Assembly (NCBI RefSeq): GCF_964228735.1
Contig: NZ_CAXRBQ010000086.1
Location: 123,713-187,712, forward strand
Reading direction: 5' to 3'
Source of the DNA: Pontibacterium sp964228735
GTDB taxonomy: Bacteria > Pseudomonadota > Gammaproteobacteria > Pseudomonadales > Balneatricaceae
DNA length: 64,000 nt
Numbering within the stretch: position 1 is the first letter of the stretch; the number at the start of each line of letters is the position of its first letter. The notes under the pieces were generated by a model. That model searched no databases. It was not told where the DNA came from and was given only the letters and a program-made list of their open reading frames with translations. The position numbers were made by a program, and so were the translations under genes. Below are positions 35,493 to 42,821 of this stretch, piece after piece.

Positions 35493-36891
35493 TCATTGGC
35501 AGTTTTACCTGGACGCTCAGCCCACCGGTGTTGGGTGTGTCGCTCAGGGTGAAACTGCCTCTGTGCAAATTGATGATCTGATCGATAATTGAAAATCCCA
35601 GTCCCGCGCCCTCGTTTTGGGCTTTGTTTTTACGATAAAAACGTTGGAGCACTTGGATTTTTAGATCATCGCTCAGTCCGGGGCCATGGTCGGTCACGGT
35701 GATCAGATAGTGGTCCATATCCGTTTCCAGCGTCACTAGGACGGTATCGCCGGGGCGGGTGTAGCGCACCGCGTTTTCGATCAGGTTGCGTAGAAGGATT
35801 TCCAGCAGTGTTTTTTCAGCCATGAGGTTAGTTTGTGTCTGTGTATGCAACTCAATCTGTACGTGAAAACGCAGTGCAGTGGGAACCAGCTCAGCGATTA
35901 GGTCCGCTGTCAGCCGTTCTACATCAAGCGATTGCTTATCCAGCTGATTGCTGTGTCGTGGTTCCAGACGCGCCAGCATCAACAGCTGGGTAACAACACG
36001 TTCCATCCGGTTCAGCCCCTGTAGCAGCGGTTGTACTTTTTGCTGCGGTAGAGAAAGGGTTTCGGTGTGGATACGCAGTGCGGCCAAAGGCGTGCGCAGC
36101 TCATGGGCTGCATCACTGGTAAAACGCCGCTCTCGGTGCAAGGTTTGTGCGACACGCTGAAACATACGGTTGAGTGACTGCACGGGTGTGATCAATTCCT
36201 GCGGTAGTTGTTGGCTGCTAAGCGGAGAAAGATCGTCGCTGCTGCGGTAGTCGAGCTCCTGACTGATCTGCTTAAGTGGTCGCAGATAGTGATTGATCGT
36301 AAAGGCGATAGCGATAATCAGCCCTGTAATTACAACGGCCAGTGGCAGAAGCACATGCTCAGCCACTTCTGAGGCCATCTCAGTTCGAATGCTCAGAGGT
36401 TGGGTGGCGCGTACCCATAACTTCTGTTCCGGAAGGTAAAGGTTGTACATACGCAGGGCTGAAGCTTGGGTGTTCAGGGTCTCAAATCCCACATCCTGCG
36501 GTGCAGTTAGATTGAGATCACTGGGGAATGAGAGTAGGCGTTCACCCACATGGGACCATACCTGAACGCCCAGATGGTGCTCGTAGTGGTGGCCCGGATC
36601 ATTCGGATTCTGACTGCTATAACTATCTTCGTACTCGTCTTCACTCCCATGAAGTGTGGGCGCAGCGGCTTCTGCTCGCTTGGCTGATGCCTCAAGCGCC
36701 GAGAGTGCAGTTTCATAGTCGGTCACCAGAAACTGACTGCTGAACTGCCGGGTGAACTGCACCAGTGAGGCATCGTACAGTTCTTCAACTTCATGGTTGG
36801 TGGTCGTCCAGGTCCAGCTTAGAAGTACCACTGTGGCAATACTGAACAACGCCGCCAGGCCAAGCAGAATACGGCTCTGTATGGAGCGCAT
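35488..36891 (-). CDS. Sensor histidine kinase, QseC/PmrB type
   Basis: 467 residues. Helix 1 at about 9-30, periplasmic sensor to about 150, helix 2 at about 155-180, then HAMP. The H-box is FTSDAAHELRTPLAALRIHTETLS, the N-box NLIENAVRYTRP, and the G boxes DHGPGLSDDL and GAGLGFSIIDQI. The periplasmic part is rich in His, Asp and Glu (ending in the DPGHHYEHHLG stretch), which could bind metal. ATG at 36891 has a perfect GGTGGAGG site; the frame to 36921 is not used. It overlaps no codon of the regulator gene (1-nt gap). Confidence 0.92.
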   Translation of the reverse strand: MRSIQSRILLGLAALFSIATVVLLSWTWTTTNHEVEELYDASLVQFTRQFSSQFLVTDYETALSALEASAKRAEAAAPTLHGSEDEYEDSYSSQNPNDPGHHYEHHLGVQVWSHVGERLLSFPSDLNLTAPQDVGFETLNTQASALRMYNLYLPEQKLWVRATQPLSIRTEMASEVAEHVLLPLAVVITGLIIAIAFTINHYLRPLKQISQELDYRSSDDLSPLSSQQLPQELITPVQSLNRMFQRVAQTLHRERRFTSDAAHELRTPLAALRIHTETLSLPQQKVQPLLQGLNRMERVVTQLLMLARLEPRHSNQLDKQSLDVERLTADLIAELVPTALRFHVQIELHTQTQTNLMAEKTLLEILLRNLIENAVRYTRPGDTVLVTLETDMDHYLITVTDHGPGLSDDLKIQVLQRFYRKNKAQNEGAGLGFSIIDQIINLHRGSFTLSDTPNTGGLSVQVKLPMT

Positions 36892-36892
36892 A

Positions 36893-37543
36893 TTAATCCT
36901 CCACCATGTAGCCGACGCCACGGATCGTGCGTATCAACGATTTGCCAAATTTTTTGCGTAGGGCGTGGATGTGCACTTCCAGCGCGTTGCTCTCGGGATC
37001 ATCTTCGTAGATCTCTTCTTCAATCTGGCGACGCGTCAGGACGCGACCTTTGGCATGAAGCAGGCTGAGGAGCAGGTCATACTCCCGTCGTCCAAGAGAT
37101 ACTGATTCGCCCTGCAGACTTACCTCGCGGGCGGCGGTGTTGATCACCAGGTCTCCGTGGGTGATCTGTTCCTGATCCCGGCCAGATGCGCGACGCAGGA
37201 GGGCACGGATACGGGCTTCCAGTTCGTTCAAATCGAACGGTTTCACCAGGTAATCGTCGGCGCCAGCGTCCAGCCCGGCAATTCGCTCTTCAATCGCATC
37301 CCGGGCGGTCAGAATCAGCACCGGGGTATCAATGTTCTGGGTTCGTGCCCGACGCAGAACTTCCAGGCCATCTAAATCCGGCAGATTGAGGTCGAGGATC
37401 AGCAGGTTGGGAGGGCTGTGCTGCAACATCTGTAAACCATCGGCACCGGTTTGTTGCCAATCAACCCGGTAGTGTCGGGATTCGAGTGCGAGCATGATGC
37501 CCTGGCCTAAAAGCGGATCATCCTCAATTAACAGTAATCGCAT
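36893..37543 (-). CDS. OmpR-family response regulator, QseB/PmrA type
   Basis: 216 residues. The receiver has the acidic pair EDD at 7-9, phospho-acceptor Asp in LLILDLNLPDLDGLEV, Thr in VLILTARDAI and Lys in DYLVKPFDLNELEARI. The winged-helix output domain ends in LIRTIRGVGYMVED. ATG at 37543 follows GAGG. It is the first gene of the two-component operon and likely binds CTTAAG-type sites; one such site lies just upstream of its own start. Confidence 0.93.
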   Translation of the reverse strand: MRLLLIEDDPLLGQGIMLALESRHYRVDWQQTGADGLQMLQHSPPNLLILDLNLPDLDGLEVLRRARTQNIDTPVLILTARDAIEERIAGLDAGADDYLVKPFDLNELEARIRALLRRASGRDQEQITHGDLVINTAAREVSLQGESVSLGRREYDLLLSLLHAKGRVLTRRQIEEEIYEDDPESNALEVHIHALRKKFGKSLIRTIRGVGYMVED

Positions 37544-37581
37544 AGCGCAGCCTCAAAATAAAATCAGTATTGCACCGGAAA

Positions 37582-37598
37582 ATTAAATAAAACTTAAG
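37582..37598 (-). promoter_or_regulatory. Possible autoregulatory PmrA/QseB box upstream of the response regulator
   Basis: ATTAAA-TAAAA-CTTAAG: one perfect half site CTTAAG (37593-37598) and one partial half site (4 of 6 matches to the consensus) at 5-nt spacing, 39-55 bp before the start at 37543. Compared with the perfect box before the PepSY gene this is weak; consistent with autoregulation. Confidence 0.35.
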
Positions 37599-37726
37599 CA
37601 CTTAGATAAAGCTTTGCAGTAGGTCGTTTAGTAAACAATATTGGGTTGTCTTCTGTTTGTTTTTTAAGGCTTTTTACGGTTTTTTGAAAATTCCGCAAAA
37701 AATTCAAAAAAGTTCGGTGCTGGTTG

Positions 37727-37754
37727 TTGACAGAAAAAATGAGGAAGGTAATAT
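37727..37754 (+). promoter_or_regulatory. Promoter of the tRNA cluster
   Basis: -35 TTGACA (37727-37732), 16-bp spacer and -10 TAATAT (37749-37754). A GC-rich discriminator (ACGCGCC) follows, typical of stringently controlled stable-RNA promoters. The tRNA-Ser gene begins 16 nt after the -10. A/T-tract sequence upstream could act as an UP element. Confidence 0.7.
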
Positions 37755-37769
37755 ACGCGCCACTCCTTC

Positions 37770-37857
37770 GGAGGGATGGCTGAGTGGTCGAAAGCACTGG
37801 TCTTGAAAACCAGCGGTCCGAGAGGGCCCCAGGGTTCGAATCCCTGTCCCTCCGCCA
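37770..37857 (+). tRNA. tRNA-Ser (UGA)
   Basis: 88-nt gene with the long variable arm of serine tRNAs (GGTCCGAGAGGGCCCC). The acceptor pair GGAGGGA/TCCCTCC, anticodon TGA in CTTGAAA, T-loop GGTTCGAATCC and encoded CCA are all present. First gene of the four-tRNA cluster. Confidence 0.97.
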
Positions 37858-37881
37858 TTTTGAAGGAGTATGAGCGTGTGT

Positions 37882-37957
37882 TCCTCGATAGCTCAGTTGG
37901 TAGAGCAGTAGACTGTTAATCTATTGGTCGCTGGTTCGAGTCCAGCTCGAGGAGCCA
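37882..37957 (+). tRNA. tRNA-Asn (GUU)
   Basis: 76 nt with acceptor TCCTCGA/TCGAGGA, D arm AGCTCAGTTGGTAGAGC, anticodon GTT in CTGTTAA, T arm GCTGGTTCGAGTCCAGC and encoded CCA. Confidence 0.97.
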
Positions 37958-37962
37958 AAAAC

Positions 37963-38038
37963 GGGTCGTTAGCTCAGTTGGTAGAGCAGTTGGCTTTTAA
38001 CCAATTGGTCATAGGTTCGAATCCTATACGACCCACCA
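37963..38038 (+). tRNA. tRNA-Lys (UUU), first copy
   Basis: 76 nt with acceptor GGGTCGT/ACGACCC, anticodon TTT in CTTTTAA, T arm ATAGGTTCGAATCCTAT and encoded CCA. Only 5 nt after tRNA-Asn. Identical to the copy at 38061. Confidence 0.97.
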
Positions 38039-38060
38039 CTTTCTACACGCTTTCTCTACC

Positions 38061-38136
38061 GGGTCGTTAGCTCAGTTGGTAGAGCAGTTGGCTTTTAACC
38101 AATTGGTCATAGGTTCGAATCCTATACGACCCACCA
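38061..38136 (+). tRNA. tRNA-Lys (UUU), second copy
   Basis: Identical in all 76 nt to the copy at 37963, with a 22-nt spacer between them. It is followed 9 nt later by an intrinsic terminator, so it closes the tRNA operon. Its 3' end is duplicated at 38292-38310. Confidence 0.97.
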
Positions 38137-38145
38137 TTAAAAAAT

Positions 38146-38167
38146 CCGCCCTTAGGCGGTTTTTTTA
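38146..38167 (+). terminator. Intrinsic terminator of the tRNA operon
   Basis: CCGCC-CTTA-GGCGG hairpin followed by seven or more T, 9 nt after the second tRNA-Lys. Confidence 0.85.
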
Positions 38168-38291
38168 TGTCTGTCGTATGGGAAGAGAACCGTAAAGGTT
38201 TGAGCCGAGCCTGCAATGCAGGCGAGACCACGTCGGAGTTTACGACGACGGCCCGAAGCCAAAGGCGTAGGGCAAGCGCATCGCGCGTAGC

Positions 38292-38310
38292 AATCCTATA
38301 CGACCCACCA
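38292..38310 (+). pseudogene. Isolated copy of the 3' end of tRNA-Lys
   Basis: 19 nt identical to positions 58-76 of tRNA-Lys, including CCA, without the rest of the gene. It is preceded by CGCGTAGC, so no tRNA fold is possible. Part of the repeat described at 38137. Confidence 0.8.
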
Positions 38311-38321
38311 CTTAAAAATTC

Positions 38322-38342
38322 CGCCACCTGGCGGTTTTTTTA
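38322..38342 (+). terminator. Second terminator copy of the tRNA-Lys repeat
   Basis: CCGCC-ACCT-GGCGG followed by T7, 11 nt after the duplicated tRNA end. The stem is identical to the first copy; only the loop differs, consistent with a duplication kept under selection. Confidence 0.8.
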
Positions 38343-38398
38343 TGCCTGAAATTTGTCCTGTCTCAGCTTCCTGTTCTGTTCAGCCCTTGATGGGGTGC

Positions 38399-38429
38399 TT
38401 GACCTTCCAGTTGCTGGAACGTCTAGGCT
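38399..38429 (+). promoter_or_regulatory. CueR-type promoter and operator of copA
   Basis: -35 TTGACC (38399-38404) and -10 TAGGCT (38424-38429) separated by 19 bp, the long spacer used by MerR-family activators. Within the spacer lies the dyad CCTTCCAG-TTG-CTGGAACG, nearly the E. coli copA operator (ACCTTCC...GGAAGGT). It is 70 bp before the copA start. A cueR gene is encoded 2.9 kb downstream. Confidence 0.8.
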
Positions 38430-38501
38430 ATGTTTCCAGTAGAGTTTTAAATTCCCGGTGCAGCCTGTTCTGTCTGCATCGGTATTCTGGAGGTACAGCA
38501 G

Positions 38502-40811
38502 ATGGCATCTGCACAGGATTATCTCGCTGCAAGCAGTCAGGCATTGGTTTCCGAGACCGAGCATTCGTCCAAGCAGGAGTTGCTGATTGAAGGCGCTGGT
38601 TGCGCCAGTTGTGTCGGCAAGATTGAAAACGCCCTCAACGCCGTTCCCGGAGTGGATTCGGCGGTGATGAACTTTGCTCAGCGCACAGTGAGTGTAGCCG
38701 GCCCGGTTGCCGCAGAGGCGTTAATCATTGCGGTGGAAAATGCAGGCTACAAGGCACGCTTGACCTCCGGGGAAGCGGAGGCGGAACTGCTGGCTGAAAA
38801 AGAGCTGGCGGAGCAACGTCGCTACAAGCAGCTGATCAGCCATATGGTGCTCGCGCTGGGCGTGGGTGTGCCGCTGATGCTGTATGGCGTGCTTGGCGGC
38901 GAGATGATGGTGTCGGCAGGGGCCTCCCAGCTTGGCTGGCTTGCCGTGGGTATTGTGACTTTTCTGGTGATGTTGTTCCCCGGCCGTCACTTCTACGTAG
39001 GTGCCTGGAAATCGGTACGTAACCATAACGCCAATATGGACACCCTGATTGCCCTCGGTACCGGGACCGCCTGGTTGTACTCCATGGTGGTTGTGCTGAT
39101 CCCCGATCTGGTGCCGGTGATGGCGCGCCATGTGTACTTCGAAGCAACCGCGATGATTATTGGTCTGATCAACCTGGGGTTGGCTCTGGAGCTGCGCGCG
39201 CGTGGCCGTACCTCCCAGGCGATCAAGCGCTTGATAGGTCTGCAGACCCGTACCGCACGTGTCCTGCGAGATGGGCAAGAGGTCGATGTGGATATCGATG
39301 ATGTCCTGATGGGCGATCAGGTACGTATCCGTCCGGGTGAAAAGGTGCCGGTAGACGGTGTTGTGCTGGAGGGTTACACCGCCGTCGACGAATCCATGCT
39401 GACTGGCGAACCGATCCCGGTGGAAAAGAACAGTGGCGACGAGATGGTTGCCGGTACACTGAACAAAACCGGTTCCGTTCTGCTGGAAGCCACCCGTGTA
39501 GGCAAGCAGACCACGCTGGCGCAGATCATTGGCATGGTGAAACAGGCGCAGAACGCCAAGCTGCCGATCAGTCGTCTGGCTGATCAGGTATCGGCGTATT
39601 TTGTGCCGGCGATCATGATAATTGCGGTACTGACGGCGCTGACCTGGCTGAACTTCGGGCCTGAGCAAGCCATTGCATTGGCGCTGGTATCTGCCACCAC
39701 AGTGCTGATCATCGCCTGTCCGTGTGCCTTGGGTCTGGCGACACCGATGTCGGTGATTGTTGGGGTGGGTAAAGCCGCTGAAGCGGGGGTGCTGATCCGT
39801 AACGGAGAAGCACTGCAGACCGCATCAAAGATCACCACCATGGTGTTGGATAAAACCGGCACGATCACCGCCGGTGAACCTCAGGTCACCGAGATTGCAC
39901 CGTTAAACGGTTTTAGCGAAGCCGAGATGCTGAGCTATGCGGCAAGCCTGGAGACCGGCTCCGAACATCCACTGGCCAATGCCATTCTGGAAGCCGCACG
40001 CAGCAGAAATCTGGTCCTGGAGTCTGTGAACGATTTCCACGCCGAAGCAGGTAAGGGCGTATTGGGCACTATTGGTGGACGAGACGTGCTGCTGGGTAAC
40101 CGGGCGATGATGCTGGATCATCAGGTTCAGATTGATGCAGCTGAGGAGGCGGTGTCGCGTATGGCGGCTGAGGGCAAAACCCCGGTATTCGTCGCCTTGG
40201 ATAAGCAACTGGCAGCGATTATCGGGATCTCTGACCCGGTGCGTGACGATTCCCGGGACGCGATTGCGCGCTTGCAGGCGGAAGGGATGCGCGTGGTGAT
40301 GCTGACCGGTGACAACCACAACACTGCAAAAGCCGTAGCCAAGCAGGTGGGTGTGGATGAGTTCTTCGCTGAAGTATTACCGCAGGATAAAGCAGGCAAG
40401 GTGCAGGAACAGCAGCAACGGGGCGAGATCGTGGGCATGACCGGCGATGGCATCAACGATGCGCCGGCACTGGCGCAGGCCGATGTAGGTTTTGCTATCG
40501 GCAGCGGTACCGATGTGGCGATCGAAAGTGCCGACATCACGCTGATGCGCGCGTCCTTGCATGGATTGGCTGATGCGGTGACCGTAAGTCGCGCCACCCT
40601 GAAGAATATTCGCCAGAACCTGTTTGGCGCGTTTATCTACAACGTAGCGGGCATCCCGATTGCCGCCGGTATCTTGTATCCGCTGACCGGCATGCTGCTA
40701 AGCCCGGTTATCGCCGGTGCCGCGATGGCCTGTTCATCTGTGACTGTGGTGACTAACGCCAACCGCTTGCGCCTGTTAAAACTGGGTCGTCAGGACGTTG
40801 AGGAGGCTTGA
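38502..40811 (+). CDS. copA: Copper-exporting P1B-type ATPase CopA
   Basis: 769 residues. One N-terminal HMA metal-binding domain (GAGCASCVGK, Cys34 and Cys37), then eight predicted helices. The actuator motif TGEPIPVEKN, ion-pathway CPC (406-408, in IIACPCALGLATP), phosphorylation site DKTGT at Asp450, SEHPLANAI with the HP motif, and GDGINDAPALAQADVGFAIGSGTDVA follow. Pumps Cu(I) from cytoplasm to periplasm. ATG at 38502 has GGAGG 8 nt upstream. E. coli CopA has two HMA domains; this has one. It heads a copper cluster under a CueR-type promoter. Confidence 0.95.
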   Translation: MASAQDYLAASSQALVSETEHSSKQELLIEGAGCASCVGKIENALNAVPGVDSAVMNFAQRTVSVAGPVAAEALIIAVENAGYKARLTSGEAEAELLAEKELAEQRRYKQLISHMVLALGVGVPLMLYGVLGGEMMVSAGASQLGWLAVGIVTFLVMLFPGRHFYVGAWKSVRNHNANMDTLIALGTGTAWLYSMVVVLIPDLVPVMARHVYFEATAMIIGLINLGLALELRARGRTSQAIKRLIGLQTRTARVLRDGQEVDVDIDDVLMGDQVRIRPGEKVPVDGVVLEGYTAVDESMLTGEPIPVEKNSGDEMVAGTLNKTGSVLLEATRVGKQTTLAQIIGMVKQAQNAKLPISRLADQVSAYFVPAIMIIAVLTALTWLNFGPEQAIALALVSATTVLIIACPCALGLATPMSVIVGVGKAAEAGVLIRNGEALQTASKITTMVLDKTGTITAGEPQVTEIAPLNGFSEAEMLSYAASLETGSEHPLANAILEAARSRNLVLESVNDFHAEAGKGVLGTIGGRDVLLGNRAMMLDHQVQIDAAEEAVSRMAAEGKTPVFVALDKQLAAIIGISDPVRDDSRDAIARLQAEGMRVVMLTGDNHNTAKAVAKQVGVDEFFAEVLPQDKAGKVQEQQQRGEIVGMTGDGINDAPALAQADVGFAIGSGTDVAIESADITLMRASLHGLADAVTVSRATLKNIRQNLFGAFIYNVAGIPIAAGILYPLTGMLLSPVIAGAAMACSSVTVVTNANRLRLLKLGRQDVEEA

Positions 40812-40813
40812 TT

Positions 40814-40897
40814 ATGATCTGGATTAATTTACTCGGGCTAGCGCTGGTTGCGTGGATTGTTTGGTGGTTTTGGTTATACCGCCCGGACGACCATTGA
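40814..40897 (+). CDS. 27-residue membrane peptide after copA
   Basis: Starts MIWINLLGLALVAWIVWWFW and ends LYRPDDH: one tryptophan-rich hydrophobic helix and a polar C-terminus. ATG at 40814 is 2 nt after the copA stop with AGGAGG 8 nt upstream, the best ribosome site around. Too short for normal gene calling. Coupling with copA suggests a small subunit or regulator of the pump; function is unproven. Confidence 0.6.
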   Translation: MIWINLLGLALVAWIVWWFWLYRPDDH

Positions 40898-40988
40898 TAC
40901 AATAGGTTCTCGCCATTGCTGTGTGGAACCGATGGCGGGATCCTTGTTCTAACAACGGACTTTAAACTTCAAATACTCGACGTCACCA

Positions 40989-41336
40989 ATGATAAAACGG
41001 CCCCTGACTACACTGCTGCTCATATTACTCCTTGCCTGGAGTCAGTGGAGTATTGCGTCGGTTGGGGGCATGGCTCCTCAGATGTCTGCTGTCGCGATGT
41101 CCGACATGATGGGGGATGGTCACTGCGGAAGCGACTGTCAGCCTGTGCAGAGTGCAGAGTGCACTCAGAGCGACTGCAGTTTGGGGCACTGCTGTGCTGC
41201 CGCTGTATTTCTGCCGTTGACGGCATTATCAATTCCGATGGCTGGAGGGGCTTCGCCCGACCTATTGCCTGATCAATACGCCTATCAGAGGGTGCTTGCC
41301 CTCGAACATCCTCCCAGGCTTGCCACTGCACTCTGA
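40989..41336 (+). CDS. Secreted Cys/Met-rich hypothetical protein in the copper cluster
   Basis: 115 residues. Signal peptide (LTTLLLILLLAWSQWSIAS). Then a Met-rich stretch (MAPQMSAVAMSDMMGDGH) and many Cys (HCGSDC, ECTQSDC, GHCC), all potential Cu ligands, then a less distinctive end. A periplasmic copper-binding role is inferred from composition and from the copA/cueR neighbours. ATG at 40989 has no clear ribosome site. The family is not recognised with confidence. Confidence 0.65.
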   Translation: MIKRPLTTLLLILLLAWSQWSIASVGGMAPQMSAVAMSDMMGDGHCGSDCQPVQSAECTQSDCSLGHCCAAAVFLPLTALSIPMAGGASPDLLPDQYAYQRVLALEHPPRLATAL

Positions 41337-41403
41337 CACGCGGGCTACAGGCAAAAAGCACCGCTCGTAACCTATATCTCAGAAATTGATGAGGACAGTT
41401 CAG

Positions 41404-41814
41404 GTGAATATCTCCCAGGCGGCCAAATTATCCGGGCTAAGCAGTAAGACCATCCGCTTTTACGAGCAGCAGGGCATCATTGAGGCGGCTGTTCGTGCCA
41501 ACAACGGTTACCGGGTCTACAACGACAAGCAGCTGGAGCAGTTGCGTTTTATCAAGCGAGCACGTGATCTTGGCTTTTCTCTGGAGGAGAGCAAGGAGCT
41601 GCTGGAGCTCATGCACAACCCGGCGCGACGCAGCGCCGAGGTGAAAGCTCGGGTGTTGGCGCACGTAGATCAGATTGATCAGCAGTTGGTTCAGCTGACG
41701 AAAATGCGCCAGCAACTGCTTGATCTGTCCAGCCAATGCCGCGGTGATGACGGTGCCGAATGTCCGATTCTGGATGCGTTAAGTGGCGATACGACGGACA
41801 AACCTGTCACCTGA
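41404..41814 (+). CDS. cueR: CueR, copper-responsive MerR-family regulator
   Basis: 136 residues, the usual CueR length. The MerR HTH is NISQAAKLSGLSSKTIRFYEQQGII at the start, followed by a long dimerisation helix. The metal loop CRGDDGAECPI near the C-terminus has two Cys eight residues apart, as in E. coli CueR (C112/C120), which binds Cu(I), Ag(I) or Au(I). GTG at 41404, with GAGGA 8 nt upstream, gives the family N-terminus; longer frames start at TTG 41386 or ATG 41389. It should act on the operator before copA. Confidence 0.9.
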   Translation: MNISQAAKLSGLSSKTIRFYEQQGIIEAAVRANNGYRVYNDKQLEQLRFIKRARDLGFSLEESKELLELMHNPARRSAEVKARVLAHVDQIDQQLVQLTKMRQQLLDLSSQCRGDDGAECPILDALSGDTTDKPVT

Positions 41815-41864
41815 TTTTGATTTCCCGGGGCTTTAACTGATATGCCCCAACACTGGAGTTTATG

Positions 41865-42353
41865 ATGAAAAATATGATCTTTTCCGCTTTATTGGCTGTT
41901 TTGATGCTGCCGGTAACAACAAGTGCAAATGCGGCCAACCCGGTTTGGTTGGAGGGTAAAACCGATGAGGCTTACCAGATTACCGTATACCGCAGCGCTA
42001 CCTGTGGCTGCTGCAAAGGCTGGATTGCCCACCTCAAGGATCATAATTTTCAGGTAAAAGATGTGGTAGTCGAGGATGTAAATGCGCATAAGCAGCGTTT
42101 GGGTGTGCCGCCTAAGGGAGCCTCCTGCCACACTGCCGAGGTGAACGGCAAAGTGGTTGAAGGGCATGTGCCAGCGCAGGATATCAAGCGATTGCTCAGT
42201 AGCGAGAACAATATCCGCCTGCTGACCGTGCCGGGTATGCCATCCGGTGGGCCGGGAATGGATATGCCAGGGGCGGCCAAGCAGCCGTTTCAGGTGTTCT
42301 CGGTCACCGAAGATAACAAGGTGGACGTGTATAACAACTACAGCGAATACTGA
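41865..42353 (+). CDS. DUF411 metal-binding periplasmic protein
   Basis: 162 residues. Signal peptide (FSALLAVLMLPVTTSANA), then the DUF411 core with VYRSATCGCCKGWIAHLK (CxCC site), VPPKGASCHTAEVNGKVVEGHVPAQDIKRLL, and a C-terminal tail rich in Met, Pro and Gly. Members are small copper-related periplasmic proteins. ATG at 41865 has GGAG at 6 nt; ATG 41862 is an alternative. Part of the copper cluster, 50 bp after cueR. Confidence 0.88.
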   Translation: MKNMIFSALLAVLMLPVTTSANAANPVWLEGKTDEAYQITVYRSATCGCCKGWIAHLKDHNFQVKDVVVEDVNAHKQRLGVPPKGASCHTAEVNGKVVEGHVPAQDIKRLLSSENNIRLLTVPGMPSGGPGMDMPGAAKQPFQVFSVTEDNKVDVYNNYSEY

Positions 42354-42367
42354 TCGGGGAAACCGTT

Positions 42368-42799
42368 ATGGGAGCTCGGATCAAAGCGCTGGTGTTGCTG
42401 TTGCCAGCGCTATTGCTGCTAGGCTGTGGCCCCTCAGAGCCAAAGGTGGAGGGGCGTTGGTACACCCAGTCCCAAGTGGATACAGGTAAGGCGTTGTTTG
42501 ATGCAAACTGTGCGTCTTGTCATGGCTCCGAAGCACGTGGAACACCGGATTGGCGTAAGCCGCTGGCCAATGGCAACTATCCGCCACCACCACTCGATGG
42601 CAGTGCCCATGCCTGGCATCATCCTCTACGTGCCCTGATGTTCACCGTTCAGAACGGCGGTGCTAAGTTCGGAGGCACCATGCCCGGTTTTAAGGGGCAG
42701 CTGGATGAAGACCAGCAGGAAGCGGTGATTGCGTACTTCCAGAGTCTCTGGAGTGAGCAGATCTACCAGGCTTGGCTGCAGCGCGGCGGACTGAAATAG
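42368..42799 (+). CDS. Lipoprotein monohaem cytochrome c
   Basis: 143 residues. Lipoprotein signal with the acceptor Cys at residue 20 (LLLGCG), then class I cytochrome c features: haem motif CASCH at residues 48-52 and a Met ligand in GGTMPGFKGQL. It also has the final helix LDEDQQEAVIAYFQSLW. An electron carrier at the periplasmic face. ATG at 42368 has GGGGA upstream, 14 nt after the DUF411 gene, so it is likely in the same operon. Confidence 0.87.
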   Translation: MGARIKALVLLLPALLLLGCGPSEPKVEGRWYTQSQVDTGKALFDANCASCHGSEARGTPDWRKPLANGNYPPPPLDGSAHAWHHPLRALMFTVQNGGAKFGGTMPGFKGQLDEDQQEAVIAYFQSLWSEQIYQAWLQRGGLK

Positions 42800-42821
42800 C
42801 TAGCTGGCATGGACCCGGTCT

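Larger units (their letters stand above)
38137..38344 (+). repeat. rtT-like repeat: duplicated tRNA-Lys 3' end and terminator
   Basis: The last 19 nt of tRNA-Lys (AATCCTATACGACCCACCA) recur at 38292-38310, exactly 174 nt after the end of the real gene. Both copies are followed by closely similar terminators: CCGCC-CTTA-GGCGG-T7 at 38146-38167 and CCGCC-ACCT-GGCGG-T7 at 38322-38342, each then reading TATG.CTG. The 150-nt insert has short palindromes such as GCCTGCAATGCAGGC. The layout matches E. coli tyrT rtT repeats (178-bp units carrying 19 nt of the tRNA 3' end). Function is unknown. Confidence 0.75.

Noticed and set aside
37664..37858. Minus-strand ORF beginning MAEGQGFEPWGPL across tRNA-Ser
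   Set aside because: It is the reverse reading of a tRNA gene, a well-known false protein.
37963..38136. Two tRNA-Lys copies considered as an attachment site pair of an integrated element
   Set aside because: The copies are complete and adjacent with a 22-nt spacer, no integrase is present, and a tandem duplication explains them.
38067..38327. Minus-strand ORF with GGSYRIRTYDQLVKSQLLYQLS across tRNA-Lys and the repeat
   Set aside because: Antisense translation of tRNA-Lys; typical spurious database protein.
38167..38349. Plus-strand 60-codon frame inside the tRNA-Lys repeat
   Set aside because: No ribosome site, starts inside a terminator T-run, and ends through the duplicated tRNA sequence. 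It is kept only as part of the repeat discussion.
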